Positions 1-15,400 of a DNA stretch of 64,000 nt are shown piece by piece (position 1 is the stretch's first letter; the number at the start of each line of letters is the position of its first letter). The stretch spans positions 2,604,001 to 2,668,000 of the forward strand of contig JAIUCV010000090.1 in NCBI GenBank assembly GCA_026724425.1. The letters are read 5' to 3'. Under the pieces are notes generated by a model, which made no database searches, had not been told where the DNA came from, and saw nothing but the letters and a program-made list of their open reading frames with translations. The position numbers and the translations under genes were made by a program. Source of the stretch: Erythrophleum ivorense (taxonomy: Eukaryota > Streptophyta > Magnoliopsida > Fabales > Fabaceae).

Positions 1-1635
1 TCTTGATCATTACATACACTACAAGTATGTTTCTACATTGTGTGGGGGCATAGAGCTACGATTGGGACTCCTTACTGCTTATGTTTCTCTCAGGATGGTA
101 GCTTTGATGTTCCTCTCAAGGAATGAGAATCATGTCACACATGTTGCTCCTCATAGTCCCGTGGAGAACTTAATGCATGTTTGGCTAAGTATGGGTCCGT
201 CTTGATCATTACATACACTACAAGTATGTTTCTACATTGTGTGGAGGCATAGAGCTACGATTGGGACTCCTTACTACTTATGTTTCTCTCAGGATGGTAG
301 CTTTGATGTTCCTCTCAAGGAATGATAATCATGTCACACATGTTGCTCCTCATAGTCCCGTGGAGAACCTAATGCATGTTTGGCTAAGTATGGGTCCGTC
401 TTGATCATTACATACACTACAAGTATGTTTCTACATTGTGTGGAGGCATAGAGCTACGATTGGGACTCCTTACTACTTATGTTTCTCTTAGGATGGTAGC
501 TTTGATGTTCCTCTCAAGGAATGAGAATCATGTCACACATGTTGCTCCTCATAGTCCCGTGGACAACCTAATGCATGTTTGGCTAAGTATGGGTCCGTTT
601 TGATCATTACATACACTACAAGTATGTTTCTACATTGTGTGGAGGCGTAGAGCTACGATTGGGACTCCTTACTACTTATGTTTCTCTCAGGATGGTAGCT
701 TTGATGTTCCTCTCAAGGAATGAGAATCATGTCACACATGTTGCTCCTCATTGTCCCGTGGAAAACCTAATGCATGTTTGGCTAAGTGCTAAGTATGGGT
801 CCGTCTTGATCATTACATACACTACAAGTATGTTTCTACATTGTGTGGAGGCATAGAGCTACGATTGGGACTCCTTACTGCTTATGTTTCTCTTAGGATG
901 GTAGCTTTGATGTTCCTCTCAAGGAATGAGAATCATGTCACACATGTTGCTCCTCATAGTCCCGTGGAGAACTAATGCATGTTTGGCTAAGTATGGGTCC
1001 GTTTTGATCATTACATACACTACAAGTATGTTTCTACATTGTGTGGAGGCATAGAGCTACGAGTGGGACTCCTTACTGCTTATGTTTCTCTCAGGATGGT
1101 AGCTTTGATGTTCCTCTCAAGGAATGAGAATCATGTCACACATGTTGCTCCTCATAGTCCCGTGGAGAACCTAATGCATGTGTGGCTAAGTATGGGTCCG
1201 TCTTGATCATTACATACACTACAAGTATGTTTCTACATTGTGTGGGGGCATAGAGCTACGATTGGGACTCCTTACTGCTTATGTTTCTCTCAGGATGGTA
1301 GCTTTGATGTTCCTCTCAAGGAATGAGAATCATGTCACACATGTTGCTCCTCATTGTCCGGTGGAGAACCTAATGCATGTTTGGCTAAGTATGGGTCCGT
1401 CTTGATCATTACATACACTACAAGTATGTTTCTACATTGTGTGGAGGCATAGAGCTACGAGTGGGACTCCTTACTACTTATGTTTCTCTCAGGATGGTAG
1501 CTTTGATGTTCCTCTCAAGGAATGAGAATCATGTCACACATGTTGCTCCTCATAGTCGCGTGGAAAACTTAATGCATGTTTGGCTAAGTATGGGTCCGTC
1601 TTGATCATTACATACACTACAAGTGTGTTTCTACA

Positions 1636-4419
1636 TTGTGTGGAGGCATAGAGCTACGATTGGGACTCCTTACTACTTATGTTTCTCTCAGGATGGTAGC
1701 TTTGATGTTCCTCTCAGGGAATGAGAATCATGTCACACATGTTGCTCCTCATTGTCCCGTGGAGAACCCTAATGCATGTTTGGCTAAGTATGGGTCCGTC
1801 TTGATCATTACATACACTAAAGTATGTTTCTACATTGTGTGGAGGCATAAAGCTACGATTGGGACTCCTTACTACTTATGTTTCTCTCAGGATGGTAGCT
1901 TTGATGTTCCTCTCTAGGAATGAGAATCATGTCACACATGATGCTCCTATAGTCCCGTAGAGAACCTAATGCATCTTTGGCTAAGTATGGGTCCGTCTTG
2001 ATCATTACATACACTACAAGTATGTTTCTACATTGTGTGGAGGCATAAAGCTACGATTGTGACTCCTTACTGCTTATGTTTCTCTCAGGATGGTAGCTTT
2101 GATGTTCCTCTCAAGGAATGAGAATCATGTCACACATGTTGCTCCTCATAGTCCCGTGGAGAACCTAATGCATGTTTAGCTAAGTATGGGTCCGTCTTGA
2201 TCATTACATACACTACAAGTATGTTTCTACATTGTGTGGAGGCATAGAGCTACGATTGGGACTCCTTACTACTTATGTTTCTCTCAGGATGGTAGCTTTG
2301 ATGTTCCTCTCAAGGAATGAGAATCATGTCACACATGTTGCTCCTCATAGTCCCGTGGAGAACCTAATGCATGTTTGGCTAAGTATGGGTCCGTCTTGAT
2401 CATTACATACACTACAAGTATGTTTCTACATTGTGTGGAGGCATAGAGCTACGAGTGGGACTCCTTACTACTTATGTTTCTCTCAGGATGGTAGCTTTGA
2501 TGTTCCTCTCAAGGAATGAGAATCATGTCACACATGTTGCTCCTCATAGTCGCGTGGAAAACTTAATGCATGTTTGGCTAAGTATGGGTCCGTCTTGATC
2601 ATTACATACACTACAAGTATGTTTCTACATTGTGTGGAGGCATAGAGCTACGATTGGGACTCCTTACTACTTATGTTTCTCTCAGGATGGTAGCTTTGAT
2701 GTTCCTCTCAGGGAATGAGAATCATGTCACACATGTTGCTCCTCATTGTCCCGTGGAGAACCCTAATGCATGTTTGGCTAAGTATGGGTCCGTCTTGATC
2801 ATTACATACACTAAAGTATGTTTCTACATTGTGTGGAAGCATAAAGCTACGATTGGGACTCCTTACTACTTATGTTTCTCTCAGGATGGTAGCTTTGATG
2901 TTCCTCTCTAGGAATGAGAATCATGTCACACATGTTGCTCCTCATAGTCCCGTGGAGAACCTAATGCATGTTTGGCTAAGTATGGGTCCGTCTTGATCAT
3001 TACATACACTACAAGTATGTTTCTACATTGTGTGGAGGCATAGAGCTACGATTGGGACTCCTTACTACTTATGTTTCTCTCAGGATGGTAGCTTTGATGT
3101 TCCTCTCAGGGAATGAGAATCATGTCACACATGTTGCTCCTCATTGTCCCGTGGAGAACCCTAATGCATGTTTGGCTAAGTATGGGTCCGTCTTGATCAT
3201 TACATACACTAAAGTATGTTTCTACATTGTGTGGAGGCATAAAGCTACGATTGGGACTCCTTACTACTTATGTTTCTCTCAGGATGGTAGCTTTGATGTT
3301 CCTCTCTAGGAATGAGAATCATGTCACACATGATGCTCCTATAGTCCCGTAGAGAACCTAATGCATCTTTGGCTAAGTATGGGTCCGTCTTGATCATTAC
3401 ATACACTACAAGTATGTTTCTACATTGTGTGGAGGCATAAAGCTACGATTGTGACTCCTTACTGCTTATGTTTCTCTCAGGATGGTAGCTTTGATGTTCC
3501 TCTCAAGGAATGAGAATCATGTCACACATGTTGCTCCTCATAGTCCCGTGGAGAACCTAATGCATGTTTAGCTAAGTATGGGTCCGTCTTGATCATTACA
3601 TACACTACAAGTATGTTTCTACATTGTGTGGAGGCATAGAGCTACGATTGGGACTCCTTACTACTTATGTTTCTCTCAGGATGGTAGCTTTGATGTTCCT
3701 CTCAAGGAATGAGAATCATGTCACACATGTTGCTCCTCATAGTCCCGTGGAGAACCTAATGCATGTTTGGCTAAGTATGGGTCCGTCTTGATCATTACAT
3801 ACACTACAAGTATGTTTCTACATTGTGTGGAGGCATAGAGCTACGAGTGGGACTCCTTACTACTTATGTTTCTCTCAGGATGGTAGCTTTGATGTTCCTC
3901 TCAAGGAATGAGAATCATGTCACACATGTTGCTCCTCATAGTCGCGTGGAAAACTTAATGCATGTTTGGCTAAGTATGGGTCCGTCTTGATCATTACATA
4001 CACTACAAGTATGTTTCTACATTGTGTGGAGGCATAGAGCTACGATTGGGACTCCTTACTACTTATGTTTCTCTCAGGATGGTAGCTTTGATGTTCCTCT
4101 CAGGGAATGAGAATCATGTCACACATGTTGCTCCTCATTGTCCCGTGGAGAACCCTAATGCATGTTTGGCTAAGTATGGGTCCGTCTTGATCATTACATA
4201 CACTAAAGTATGTTTCTACATTGTGTGGAAGCATAAAGCTACGATTGGGACTCCTTACTACTTATGTTTCTCTCAGGATGGTAGCTTTGATGTTCCTCTC
4301 TAGGAATGAGAATCATGTCACACATGTTGCTCCTCATAGTCCCGTGGAGAACCTAATGCATGTTTGGCTAAGTATGGGTCCGTCTTGATCATTACATACA
4401 CTACAAGTATGTTTCTACA
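1636..4419 (+). repeat. Tandem 1,392-bp (7-monomer) satellite duplication
   Basis: The blocks 1,636-3,027 and 3,028-4,419 match with an exact offset of 1,392 bp. Diagnostic variants recur at that distance. Examples are the unit with 'acatgatgctcctatagtcc' (around 1,937 and 3,329), the units with 'gaaccctaatgc' and 'cactaaagtatg', and the unit with 'catgtttagctaag'. One visible difference is 'gtgtggaggcataaagc' against 'gtgtggaagcataaagc' in particular units. This indicates a recent unequal exchange or slippage event covering seven monomers. Confidence 0.85.
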
Positions 4420-5817
4420 TTGTGTGGAGGCATAGAGCTACGATTGGGACTCCTTACTACTTATGTTTCTTTAGGATGGTAGTTTTGATGTTCCTCTCAA
4501 GGAATGAGAATCATGTCACACATGTTGCTCCTCATAGTCCCGTGGAGGACCAAATGCATGTTTGGCTAAGTATGGGTCCGTCTTGATCATTACATACACT
4601 ACAAGTATGTTTCTACATTGTGTGGAGGCATAGAGCTACGATTGGGACTCCTTACTACTTATGTTTCTCTTAGGATGGTAGCTTTGATGTTCCTCTCAAG
4701 GAATGAGAATCATGTCACACATGTTGCTCCTCATAGTCCCGTGGACAACCTAATGCATGTTTGGCTAAGTATGGGTCCGTTTTGATCATTACATACACTA
4801 CAAGTATGTTTCTACATTGTGTGGAGGCGTAGAGCTACGATTGGGACTCCTTACTACTTATGTTTCTCTCAGGATGGTAGCTTTGATGTTCCTCTCAAGG
4901 AATGAGAATCATGTCACACATGTTGCTCCTCATTGTCCCGTGGAAAACCTAATGCATGTTTGGCTAAGTGCTAAGTATGGGTCCGTCTTGATCATTACAT
5001 ACACTACAAGTATGTTTCTACATTGTGTGGAGGCATAGAGCTACGATTGGGACTCCTTACTGCTTATGTTTCTCTTAGGATGGTAGCTTTGATGTTCCTC
5101 TCAAGGAATGAGAATCATGTCACACATGTTGCTCCTCATAGTCCCGTGGAGAACTAATGCATGTTTGGCTAAGTATGGGTCCGTTTTGATCATTACATAC
5201 ACTACAAGTATGTTTCTACATTGTGTGGAGGCATAGAGCTACGAGTGGGACTCCTTACTGCTTATGTTTCTCTCAGGATGGTAGCTTTGATGTTCCTCTC
5301 AAGGAATGAGAATCATGTAACACATGTTGCTCCTCATAGTCCCGTGGAGAACCTAATGCATGTGTGGCTAAGTATGGGTCCGTCTTGATCATTACATACA
5401 CTACAAGTATGTTTCTACATTGTGTGGGGGCATAGAGCTACGATTGGGACTCCTTACTGCTTATGTTTCTCTCAGGATGGTAGCTTTGATGTTCCTCTCA
5501 AGGAATGAGAATCATGTCACACATGTTGCTCCTCATAGTCCCGTGGAGAACCTAATGCATGTTTGGCTAAGTATGAGTCTGTCTTGATCATTACATACAC
5601 TACAAGTATGTTTCTACATTGTGTGGAGGCATAGAGCTACGATTGGGACTCCTTACTACTTATGTTTCTCTTAGGATGGTAGCTTTGATGTTCCTCTCAA
5701 GGAATGAGAATCATGTCACACATGTTGCTCCTCATAGTCCCGTGGACAACCTAATGCATGTTTGGCTAAGTATGGGTCCGTTTTGATCATTACATACACT
5801 ACAAGTATGTTTCTACA

Positions 5818-8800
5818 TTGTGTGGAGGCGTAGAGCTACGATTGGGACTCCTTACTACTTATGTTTCTCTCAGGATGGTAGCTTTGATGTTCCTCTCAAG
5901 GAATGAGAATCATGTCACACATGTTGCTCCTCATTGTCCCGTGGAAAACCTAATGCATGTTTGGCTAAGTGCTAAGTATGGGTCCGTCTTGATCATTACA
6001 TACACTACAAGTATATTTCTACATTGTGTGGAGGCATAGAGCTACGATTGGGACTCCTTACTGCTTATGTTTCTCTTAGGATGGTAGCTTTGATGTTCCT
6101 CTCAAGGAATGAGAATCATGTCACACATGTTGCTCCTCATAGTCCCGTGGAGAACTAATGCATGTTTGGCTAAGTATGGGTCCGTTTTGATCATTACATA
6201 CACTACAAGTATGTTTCTACATTGTGTGGAGGCATAGAGCTACGAGTGGGACTCCTTACTGCTTATGTTTCTCTCAGGATGGTAGCTTTGATGTTCCTCT
6301 CAAGGAATGAGAATCATGTCACACATGTTGCTCCTCATAGTCCCGTGGAGAACCTAATGCATGTGTGGCTAAGTATGGGTCCGTCTTGATCATTACATAC
6401 ACTACAAGTATGTTTCTACATTGTGTGGGGGCATAGAGCTACGATTGGGACTCCTTACTGCTTATGTTTCTCTCAGGATGGTAGCTTTGATGTTCCTCTC
6501 AAGGAATGAGAATCATGTCACACATGTTGCTCCTCATTGTCCGGTGGAGAACCTAATGCATGTTTGGCTAAGTATGGGTCCGTCTTGATCATTACATACA
6601 CTACAAGTATGTTTCTACATTGTGTGGAGGCATAGAGCTACGAGTGGGACTCCTTACTACTTATGTTTCTCTCAGGATGGTAGCTTTGCTGTTCCTCTCA
6701 AGGAATGAGAATCATGTCACACATGTTGCTCCTCATAGTCCCGTGGAGAACTTAATGCATGTTTGGCTAAGTATGGGTCCGTCTTGATCATTACATACAC
6801 TACAAGTATGTTTCTACATTGTGTGGAGGCATAGAGCTACGATTGGGACTCCTTACTACTTATGTTTCTCTCAGGATGGTAGCTTTGATGTTCCTCTCAA
6901 GGAATGATAATCATGTCACACATGTTGCTCCTCATAGTCCCGTGGAGAACCTAATGCATGTTTGGCTAAGTATGGGTCCGTCTTGATCATTACATACACT
7001 ACAAGTATGTTTCTACATTGTGTGGAGGCATAGAGCTACGAGTAGGACTCCTTACTACTTATGTTTCTCTCAGGATGGTAGCTTTGATGTTCCTCTCAAG
7101 GAATGAGAATCATGTCACACATGTTGCTCCTCATAGTCCCGTGGAGAACTTAATGCATGTTTGGCTAAGTATGGGTCCGTCTTGATCATTACATACACTA
7201 CAAGTATGTTTCTACATTGTGTGGAGGCATAGAGCTACGATTGGGACTCCTTACTACTTATGTTTCTCTCAGGATGGTAGCTTTGATGTTCCTCTCAAGG
7301 AATGAGAATCATGTCACACATGTTGCTCCTCATTGTCCCGTGGAAAACCTAATGCATGTTTGGCTAAGTGCTAAGTATGGGTCCGTCTTGATCATTACAT
7401 ACACTACAAGTATGTTTCTACATTGTGTGGAGGCATAGAGCTACGATTGGGACTCCTTACTGCTTATGTTTCTCTTAGGATGGTAGCTTTGATGTTCCTC
7501 TCAAGGAATGAGAATCATGTCACACATGTTGCTCCTCATTGTCCCGTGGAAAACCTAATGCATGTTTGGCTAAGTGCTAAGTATGGGTCCGTCTTGATCA
7601 TTACATACACTACAAGTATGTTTCTACATTGTGTGGAGGCATAGAGCTACGATTGGGACTCCTTACTGCTTATGTTTCTCTTAGGATGGTAGCTTTGATG
7701 TTCCTCTCAAGGAATGAGAATCATGTCACACATGTTGCTCCTCATAGTCCCGTGGAGAACTAATGCATGTTTGGCTAAGTATGGGTCCGTTTTGATCATT
7801 ACATACACTACAAGTATGTTTCTACATTGTGTGGAGGCATAGAGCTACGAGTGGGACTCCTTACTGCTTATGTTTCTCTCAGGATGGTAGCTTTGATGTT
7901 CCTCTCAAGGAATGAGAATCATGTCACACATGTTGCTCCTCATAGTCCCGTGGAGAACCTAATGCATGTGTGGCTAAGTATGGGTCCGTCTTGATCATTA
8001 CATACACTACAAGTATGTTTCTACATTGTGTGGGGGCATAGAGCTACGATTGGGACTCCTTACTGCTTATGTTTCTCTCAGGATGGTAGCTTTGATGTTC
8101 CTCTCAAGGAATGAGAATCATGTCACACATGTTGCTCCTCATAGTCCCGTGGAGAACCTAATGCATGTTTGGCTAAGTATGAGTCTGTCTTGATCATTAC
8201 ATACACTACAAGTATATTTCTACATTGTGTGGAGGCATAGAGCTACGATTGGGACTCCTTACTACTTATGTTTCTCTTAGGATGGTAGCTTTGATGTTCC
8301 TCTCAAGGAATGAGAATCATGTCACACATGTTGCTCCTCATAGTCCCGTGGACAACCTAATGCATGTTTGGCTAAGTATGGGTCCGTTTTGATCATTACA
8401 TACACTACAAGTATGTTTCTACATTGTGTGGAGGCGTAGAGCTACGATTGGGACTCCTTACTACTTATGTTTCTCTCAGGATGGTAGCTTTGATGTTCCT
8501 CTCAAGGAATGAGAATCATGTCACACATGTTGCTCCTCATTGTCCCGTGGAAAACCTAATGCATGTTTGGCTAAGTGCTAAGTATGGGTCCGTCTTGATC
8601 ATTACATACACTACAAGTATATTTCTACATTGTGTGGAGGCATAGAGCTACGATTGGGACTCCTTACTGCTTATGTTTCTCTTAGGATGGTAGCTTTGAT
8701 GTTCCTCTCAAGGAATGAGAATCATGTCACACATGTTGCTCCTCATAGTCCCGTGGAGAACTAATGCATGTTTGGCTAAGTATGGGTCCGTTTTGATCAT

Positions 8801-11800
8801 TACATACACTACAAGTATGTTTCTACATTGTGTGGAGGCATAGAGCTACGAGTGGGACTCCTTACTGCTTATGTTTCTCTCAGGATGGTAGCTTTGATGT
8901 TCCTCTCAAGGAATGAGAATCATGTCACACATGTTGCTCCTCATAGTCCCGTGGAGAACCTAATGCATGTGTGGCTAAGTATGGGTCCGTCTTGATCATT
9001 ACATACACTACAAGTATGTTTCTACATTGTGTGGGGGCATAGAGCTACGATTGGGACTCCTTACTGCTTATGTTTCTCTCAGGATGGTAGCTTTGATGTT
9101 CCTCTCAAGGAATGAGAATCATGTCACACATGTTGCTCCTCATTGTCCGGTGGAGAACCTAATGCATGTTTGGCTAAGTATGGGTCCGTCTTGATCATTA
9201 CATACACTACAAGTATGTTTCTACATTGTGTGGAGGCATAGAGCTACGAGTGGGACTCCTTACTACTTATGTTTCTCTCAGGATGGTAGCTTTGCTGTTC
9301 CTCTCAAGGAATGAGAATCATGTCACACATGTTGCTCCTCATAGTCCCGTGGAGAACTTAATGCATGTTTGGCTAAGTATGGGTCCGTCTTGATCATTAC
9401 ATACACTACAAGTATGTTTCTACATTGTGTGGAGGCATAGAGCTACGATTGGGACTCCTTACTACTTATGTTTCTCTCAGGATGGTAGCTTTGATGTTCC
9501 TCTCAAGGAATGATAATCATGTCACACATGTTGCTCCTCATAGTCCCGTGGAGAACCTAATGCATGTTTGGCTAAGTATGGGTCCGTCTTGATCATTACA
9601 TACACTACAAGTATGTTTCTACATTGTGTGGAGGCATAGAGCTACGAGTAGGACTCCTTACTACTTATGTTTCTCTCAGGATGGTAGCTTTGATGTTCCT
9701 CTCAAGGAATGAGAATCATGTCACACATGTTGCTCCTCATAGTCCCGTGGAGAACTTAATGCATGTTTGGCTAAGTATGGGTCCGTCTTGATCATTACAT
9801 ACACTACAAGTATGTTTCTACATTGTGTGGAGGCATAGAGCTACGATTGGGACTCCTTACTACTTATGTTTCTCTCAGGATGGTAGCTTTGATGTTCCTC
9901 TCAAGGAATGAGAATCATGTCACACATGTTGCTCCTCATTGTCCCGTGGAAAACCTAATGCATGTTTGGCTAAGTGCTAAGTATGGGTCCGTCTTGATCA
10001 TTACATACACTACAAGTATGTTTCTACATTGTGTGGAGGCATAGAGCTACGATTGGGACTCCTTACTGCTTATGTTTCTCTTAGGATGGTAGCTTTGATG
10101 TTCCTCTCAAGGAATGAGAATCATGTCACACATGTTGCTCCTCATAGTCCCGTGGAGAACTAATGCATGTTTGGCTAAGTATGGGTCCGTTTTGATCATT
10201 ACATACACTACAAGTATGTTTCTACATTGTGTGGAGGCATAGAGCTACGAGTGGGACTCCTTACTGCTTATGTTTCTCTCAGGATGGTAGCTTTGATGTT
10301 CCTCTCAAGGAATGAGAATCATGTCACACATGTTGCTCCTCATAGTCCCGTGGAGAACCTAATGCATGTGTGGCTAAGTATGGGTCCGTCTTGATCATTA
10401 CATACACTACAAGTATGTTTCTACATTGTGTGGGGGCATAGAGCTACGATTGGGACTCCTTACTGCTTATGTTTCTCTCAGGATGGTAGCTTTGATGTTC
10501 CTCTCAAGGAATGAGAATCATGTCACACATGTTGCTCCTCATAGTCCCGTGGAGAACCTAATGCATGTTTGGCTAAGTATGAGTCTGTCTTGATCATTAC
10601 ATACACTACAAGTATGTTTCTACATTGTGTGGAGGCATAGAGCTACGATTGGGACTCCTTACTACTTATGTTTCTCTTAGGATGGTAGCTTTGATGTTCC
10701 TCTCAAGGAATGAGAATCATGTCACACATGTTGCTCCTCATAGTCCCGTGGACAACCTAATGCATGTTTGGCTAAGTATGGGTCCGTTTTGATCATTACA
10801 TACACTACAAGTATGTTTCTACATTGTGTGGAGGCGTAGAGCTACGATTGGGACTCCTTACTACTTATGTTTCTCTCAGGATGGTAGCTTTGATGTTCCT
10901 CTCAAGGAATGAGAATCATGTCACACATGTTGCTCCTCATTGTCCCGTGGAAAACCTAATGCATGTTTGGCTAAGTGCTAAGTATGGGTCCGTCTTGATC
11001 ATTACATACACTACAAGTATGTTTCTACATTGTGTGGAGGCATAGAGCTACGATTGGGACTCCTTACTGCTTATGTTTCTCTTAGGATGGTAGCTTTGAT
11101 GTTCCTCTCAAGGAATGAGAATCATGTCACACATGTTGCTCCTCATAGTCCCGTGGAGAACTAATGCATGTTTGGCTAAGTATGGGTCCGTTTTGATCAT
11201 TACATACACTACAAGTATGTTTCTACATTGTGTGGAGGCATAGAGCTACGAGTGGGACTCCTTACTGCTTATGTTTCTCTCAGGATGGTAGCTTTGATGT
11301 TCCTCTCAAGGAATGAGAATCATGTCACACATGTTGCTCCTCATAGTCCCGTGGAGAACCTAATGCATGTGTGGCTAAGTATGGGTCCGTCTTGATCATT
11401 ACATACACTACAAGTATGTTTCTACATTGTGTGGGGGCATAGAGCTACGATTGGGACTCCTTACTGCTTATGTTTCTCTCAGGATGGTAGCTTTGATGTT
11501 CCTCTCAAGGAATGAGAATCATGTCACACATGTTGCTCCTCATTGTCCGGTGGAGAACCTAATGCATGTTTGGCTAAGTATGGGTCCGTCTTGATCATTA
11601 CATACACTACAAGTATGTTTCTACATTGTGTGGAGGCATAGAGCTACGAGTGGGACTCCTTACTACTTATGTTTCTCTCAGGATGGTAGCTTTGATGTTC
11701 CTCTCAAGGAATGAGAATCATGTCACACATGTTGCTCCTCATAGTCCCGTGGAGAACTTAATGCATGTTTGGCTAAGTATGGGTCCGTCTTGATCATTAC

Positions 11801-12150
11801 ATACACTACAAGTATGTTTCTACATTGTGTGGAGGCATAGAGCTACGATTGGGACTCCTTACTACTTATGTTTCTCTCAGGATGGTAGCTTTGATGTTCC
11901 TCTCAAGGAATGATAATCATGTCACACATGTTGCTCCTCATAGTCCCGTGGAGAACCTAATGCATGTTTGGCTAAGTATGGGTCCGTCTTGATCATTACA
12001 TACACTACAAGTATGTTTCTACATTGTGTGGAGGCATAGAGCTACGAGTGGGACTCCTTACTACTTATGTTTCTCTCAGGATGGTAGCTTTGATGTTCCT
12101 CTCAAGGAATGAGAATCATGTCACACATGTTGCTCCTCATAGTCGCGTGG
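5818..12150 (+). repeat. ~2.4-kb higher-order repeat of satellite, about 2.5 copies
   Basis: A higher-order unit of 12 monomers (2,400 bp) repeats here. The diagnostic unit with 'gtggaggcgtagagc' and the 7-bp 'gctaagt' duplication occurs near 5,818, 8,424 and 10,824. The first interval is 2,606 bp because one 206-bp monomer is duplicated (units at 7,217 and 7,423). Other markers keep the order: 'gtgggggcatag', then either 'tatgagtctgtc' or 'cattgtccggtgg', then 'aaggaatgataatc'. The last copy diverges after about 12.1 kb. Confidence 0.8.
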
Positions 12151-12449
12151 AAAACTTAATGCATGTTTGGCAAAGTATGGGTCCGTCTTGATCATTACAT
12201 ACACTACAAGTATGTTTCTACATTGTGTGGAGGCATAGAGCTACGAGTGGGACTCCTTACTACTTATGTTTCTCTCAGGATGGTAGCTTTGATGTTCCTC
12301 TCAAGGAATGAGAATCATGTCACACATGTTGCTCCTCATAGTCCCGTGGAGAACTTAATGCATGTTTGGCTAAGTATGGGTCCGTCTTGATCATTACATA
12401 CACTACAAGTATGTTTCTACATTGTGTGGAGGCATAGAGCTACGAGTGG

Positions 12450-15400
12450 GACTCCTTACTACTTATGTTTCTCTCAGGATGGTAGCTTTGATGTTCCTCT
12501 CAAGGAATGATAATCATGTCACACATGTTGCTCCTCATAGTCCCGTGGAGAACTTAATGCATGTTTGGCTAAGTATGGGTCCGTCTTGATCATTACATAC
12601 ACTACAAGTATGTTTCTACATTGTGTGGAGGCATAGAGCTACGATTGGGACTCCTTACTACTTATGTTTCTCTCAGGATGGTAGCTTTGATGTTCCTCTC
12701 AGGGAATGAGAATCATGTCACACATGTTGCTCCTCATTGTCCCGTGGAGAACCCTAATGCATGTTTGGCTAAGTATGGGTCCGTCTTGATCATTACATAC
12801 ACTAAAGTATGTTTCTACATTGTGTGGAGGCATAAAGCTACGATTGGGACTCCTTACTACTTATGTTTCTCTCAGGATGGTAGCTTTGATGTTCCTCTCT
12901 AGGAATGAGAATCATGTCACACATGATGCTCCTATAGTCCCGTAGAGAACCTAATGCATCTTTGGCTAAGTATGGGTCCGTCTTGATCATTACATACACT
13001 ACAAGTATGTTTCTACATTGTGTGGAGGCATAAAGCTACGATTGTGACTCCTTACTGCTTATGTTTCTCTCAGGATGGTAGCTTTGATGTTCCTCTCAAG
13101 GAATGAGAATCATGTCACACATGTTGCTCCTCATAGTCCCGTGGAGAACCTAATGCATGTTTAGCTAAGTATGGGTCCGTCTTGATCATTACATACACTA
13201 CAAGTATGTTTCTACATTGTGTGGAGGCATAGAGCTACGATTGGGACTCCTTACTACTTATGTTTCTCTCAGGATGGTAGCTTTGATGTTCCTCTCAAGG
13301 AATGAGAATCATGTCACACATGTTGCTCCTCATAGTCCCGTGGAGAACCTAATGCATGTTTGGCTAAGTATGGGTCCGTCTTGATCATTACATACACTAC
13401 AAGTATGTTTCTACATTGTGTGGAGGCATAGAGCTACGATTGTGACTCCTTACTGCTTATGTTTCTCTCAGGATGGTAGCTTTGATGTTCCTCTCAAGGA
13501 ATGAGAATCATGTCACACATGTTGCTCCTCATAGTCGCGTGGAAAACTTAATGCATGTTTGGCTAAGTATGGGTCCGTCTTGATCATTACATACACTACA
13601 AGTATGTTTCTACATTGTGTGGAGGCATAGAGCTACGATTGGGACTCCTTACTACTTATGTTTCTCTCAGGATGGTAGCTTTGATGTTCCTCTCAGGGAA
13701 TGAGAATCATGTCACACATGTTGCTCCTCATTGTCCCGTGGAGAACCCTAATGCATGTTTGGCTAAGTATGGGTCCGTCTTGATCATTACATACACTAAA
13801 GTATGTTTCTACATTGTGTGGAAGCATAAAGCTACGATTGGGACTCCTTACTACTTATGTTTCTCTCAGGATGGTAGCTTTGATGTTCCTCTCTAGGAAT
13901 GAGAATCATGTCACACATGTTGCTCCTCATAGTCCCGTGGAGAACCTAATGCATGTTTGGCTAAGTGCTAAGTATGGGTCCGTCTTGATCATTACATACA
14001 CTACAAGTATGTTTCTACATTGTGTGGAGGCATAGAGCTACGATTGGGACTCCTTACTGCTTATGTTTCTCTTAGGATGGTAGCTTTGATGTTCCTCTCA
14101 AGGAATGAGAATCATGTCACACATGTTGCTCCTCATTGTCCCGTGGAAAACCTAATGCATGTTTGGCTAAGTGCTAAGTATGGGTCCGTCTTGATCATTA
14201 CATACACTACAAGTATGTTTCTACATTGTGTGGAGGCATAGAGCTACGATTGGGACTCCTTACTGCTTATGTTTCTCTTAGGATGGTAGCTTTGATGTTC
14301 CTCTCAAGGAATGAGAATCATGTCACACATGTTGCTCCTCATAGTCCCGTGGAGAACTAATGCATGTTTGGCTAAGTATGGGTCCGTTTTGATCATTACA
14401 TACACTACAAGTATGTTTCTACATTGTGTGGAGGCATAGAGCTACGAGTGGGACTCCTTACTGCTTATGTTTCTCTCAGGATGGTAGCTTTGATGTTCCT
14501 CTCAAGGAATGAGAATCATGTCACACATGTTGCTCCTCATAGTCCCGTGGAGAACCTAATGCATGTGTGGCTAAGTATGGGTCCGTCTTGATCATTACAT
14601 ACACTACAAGTATGTTTCTACATTGTGTGGGGGCATAGAGCTACGATTGGGACTCCTTACTGCTTATGTTTCTCTCAGGATGGTAGCTTTGATGTTCCTC
14701 TCAAGGAATGAGAATCATGTCACACATGTTGCTCCTCATAGTCCCGTGGAGAACCTAATGCATGTTTGGCTAAGTATGAGTCTGTCTTGATCATTACATA
14801 CACTACAAGTATGTTTCTACATTGTGTGGAGGCATAGAGCTACGATTGGGACTCCTTACTACTTATGTTTCTCTTAGGATGGTAGCTTTGATGTTCCTCT
14901 CAAGGAATGAGAATCATGTCACACATGTTGCTCCTCATAGTCCCGTGGACAACCTAATGCATGTTTGGCTAAGTATGGGTCCGTTTTGATCATTACATAC
15001 ACTACAAGTATGTTTCTACATTGTGTGGAGGCGTAGAGCTACGATTGGGACTCCTTACTACTTATGTTTCTCTCAGGATGGTAGCTTTGATGTTCCTCTC
15101 AAGGAATGAGAATCATGTCACACATGTTGCTCCTCATTGTCCCGTGGAAAACCTAATGCATGTTTGGCTAAGTGCTAAGTATGGGTCCGTCTTGATCATT
15201 ACATACACTACAAGTATGTTTCTACATTGTGTGGAGGCATAGAGCTACGATTGGGACTCCTTACTGCTTATGTTTCTCTTAGGATGGTAGCTTTGATGTT
15301 CCTCTCAAGGAATGAGAATCATGTCACACATGTTGCTCCTCATAGTCCCGTGGAGAACTAATGCATGTTTGGCTAAGTATGGGTCCGTTTTGATCATTAC

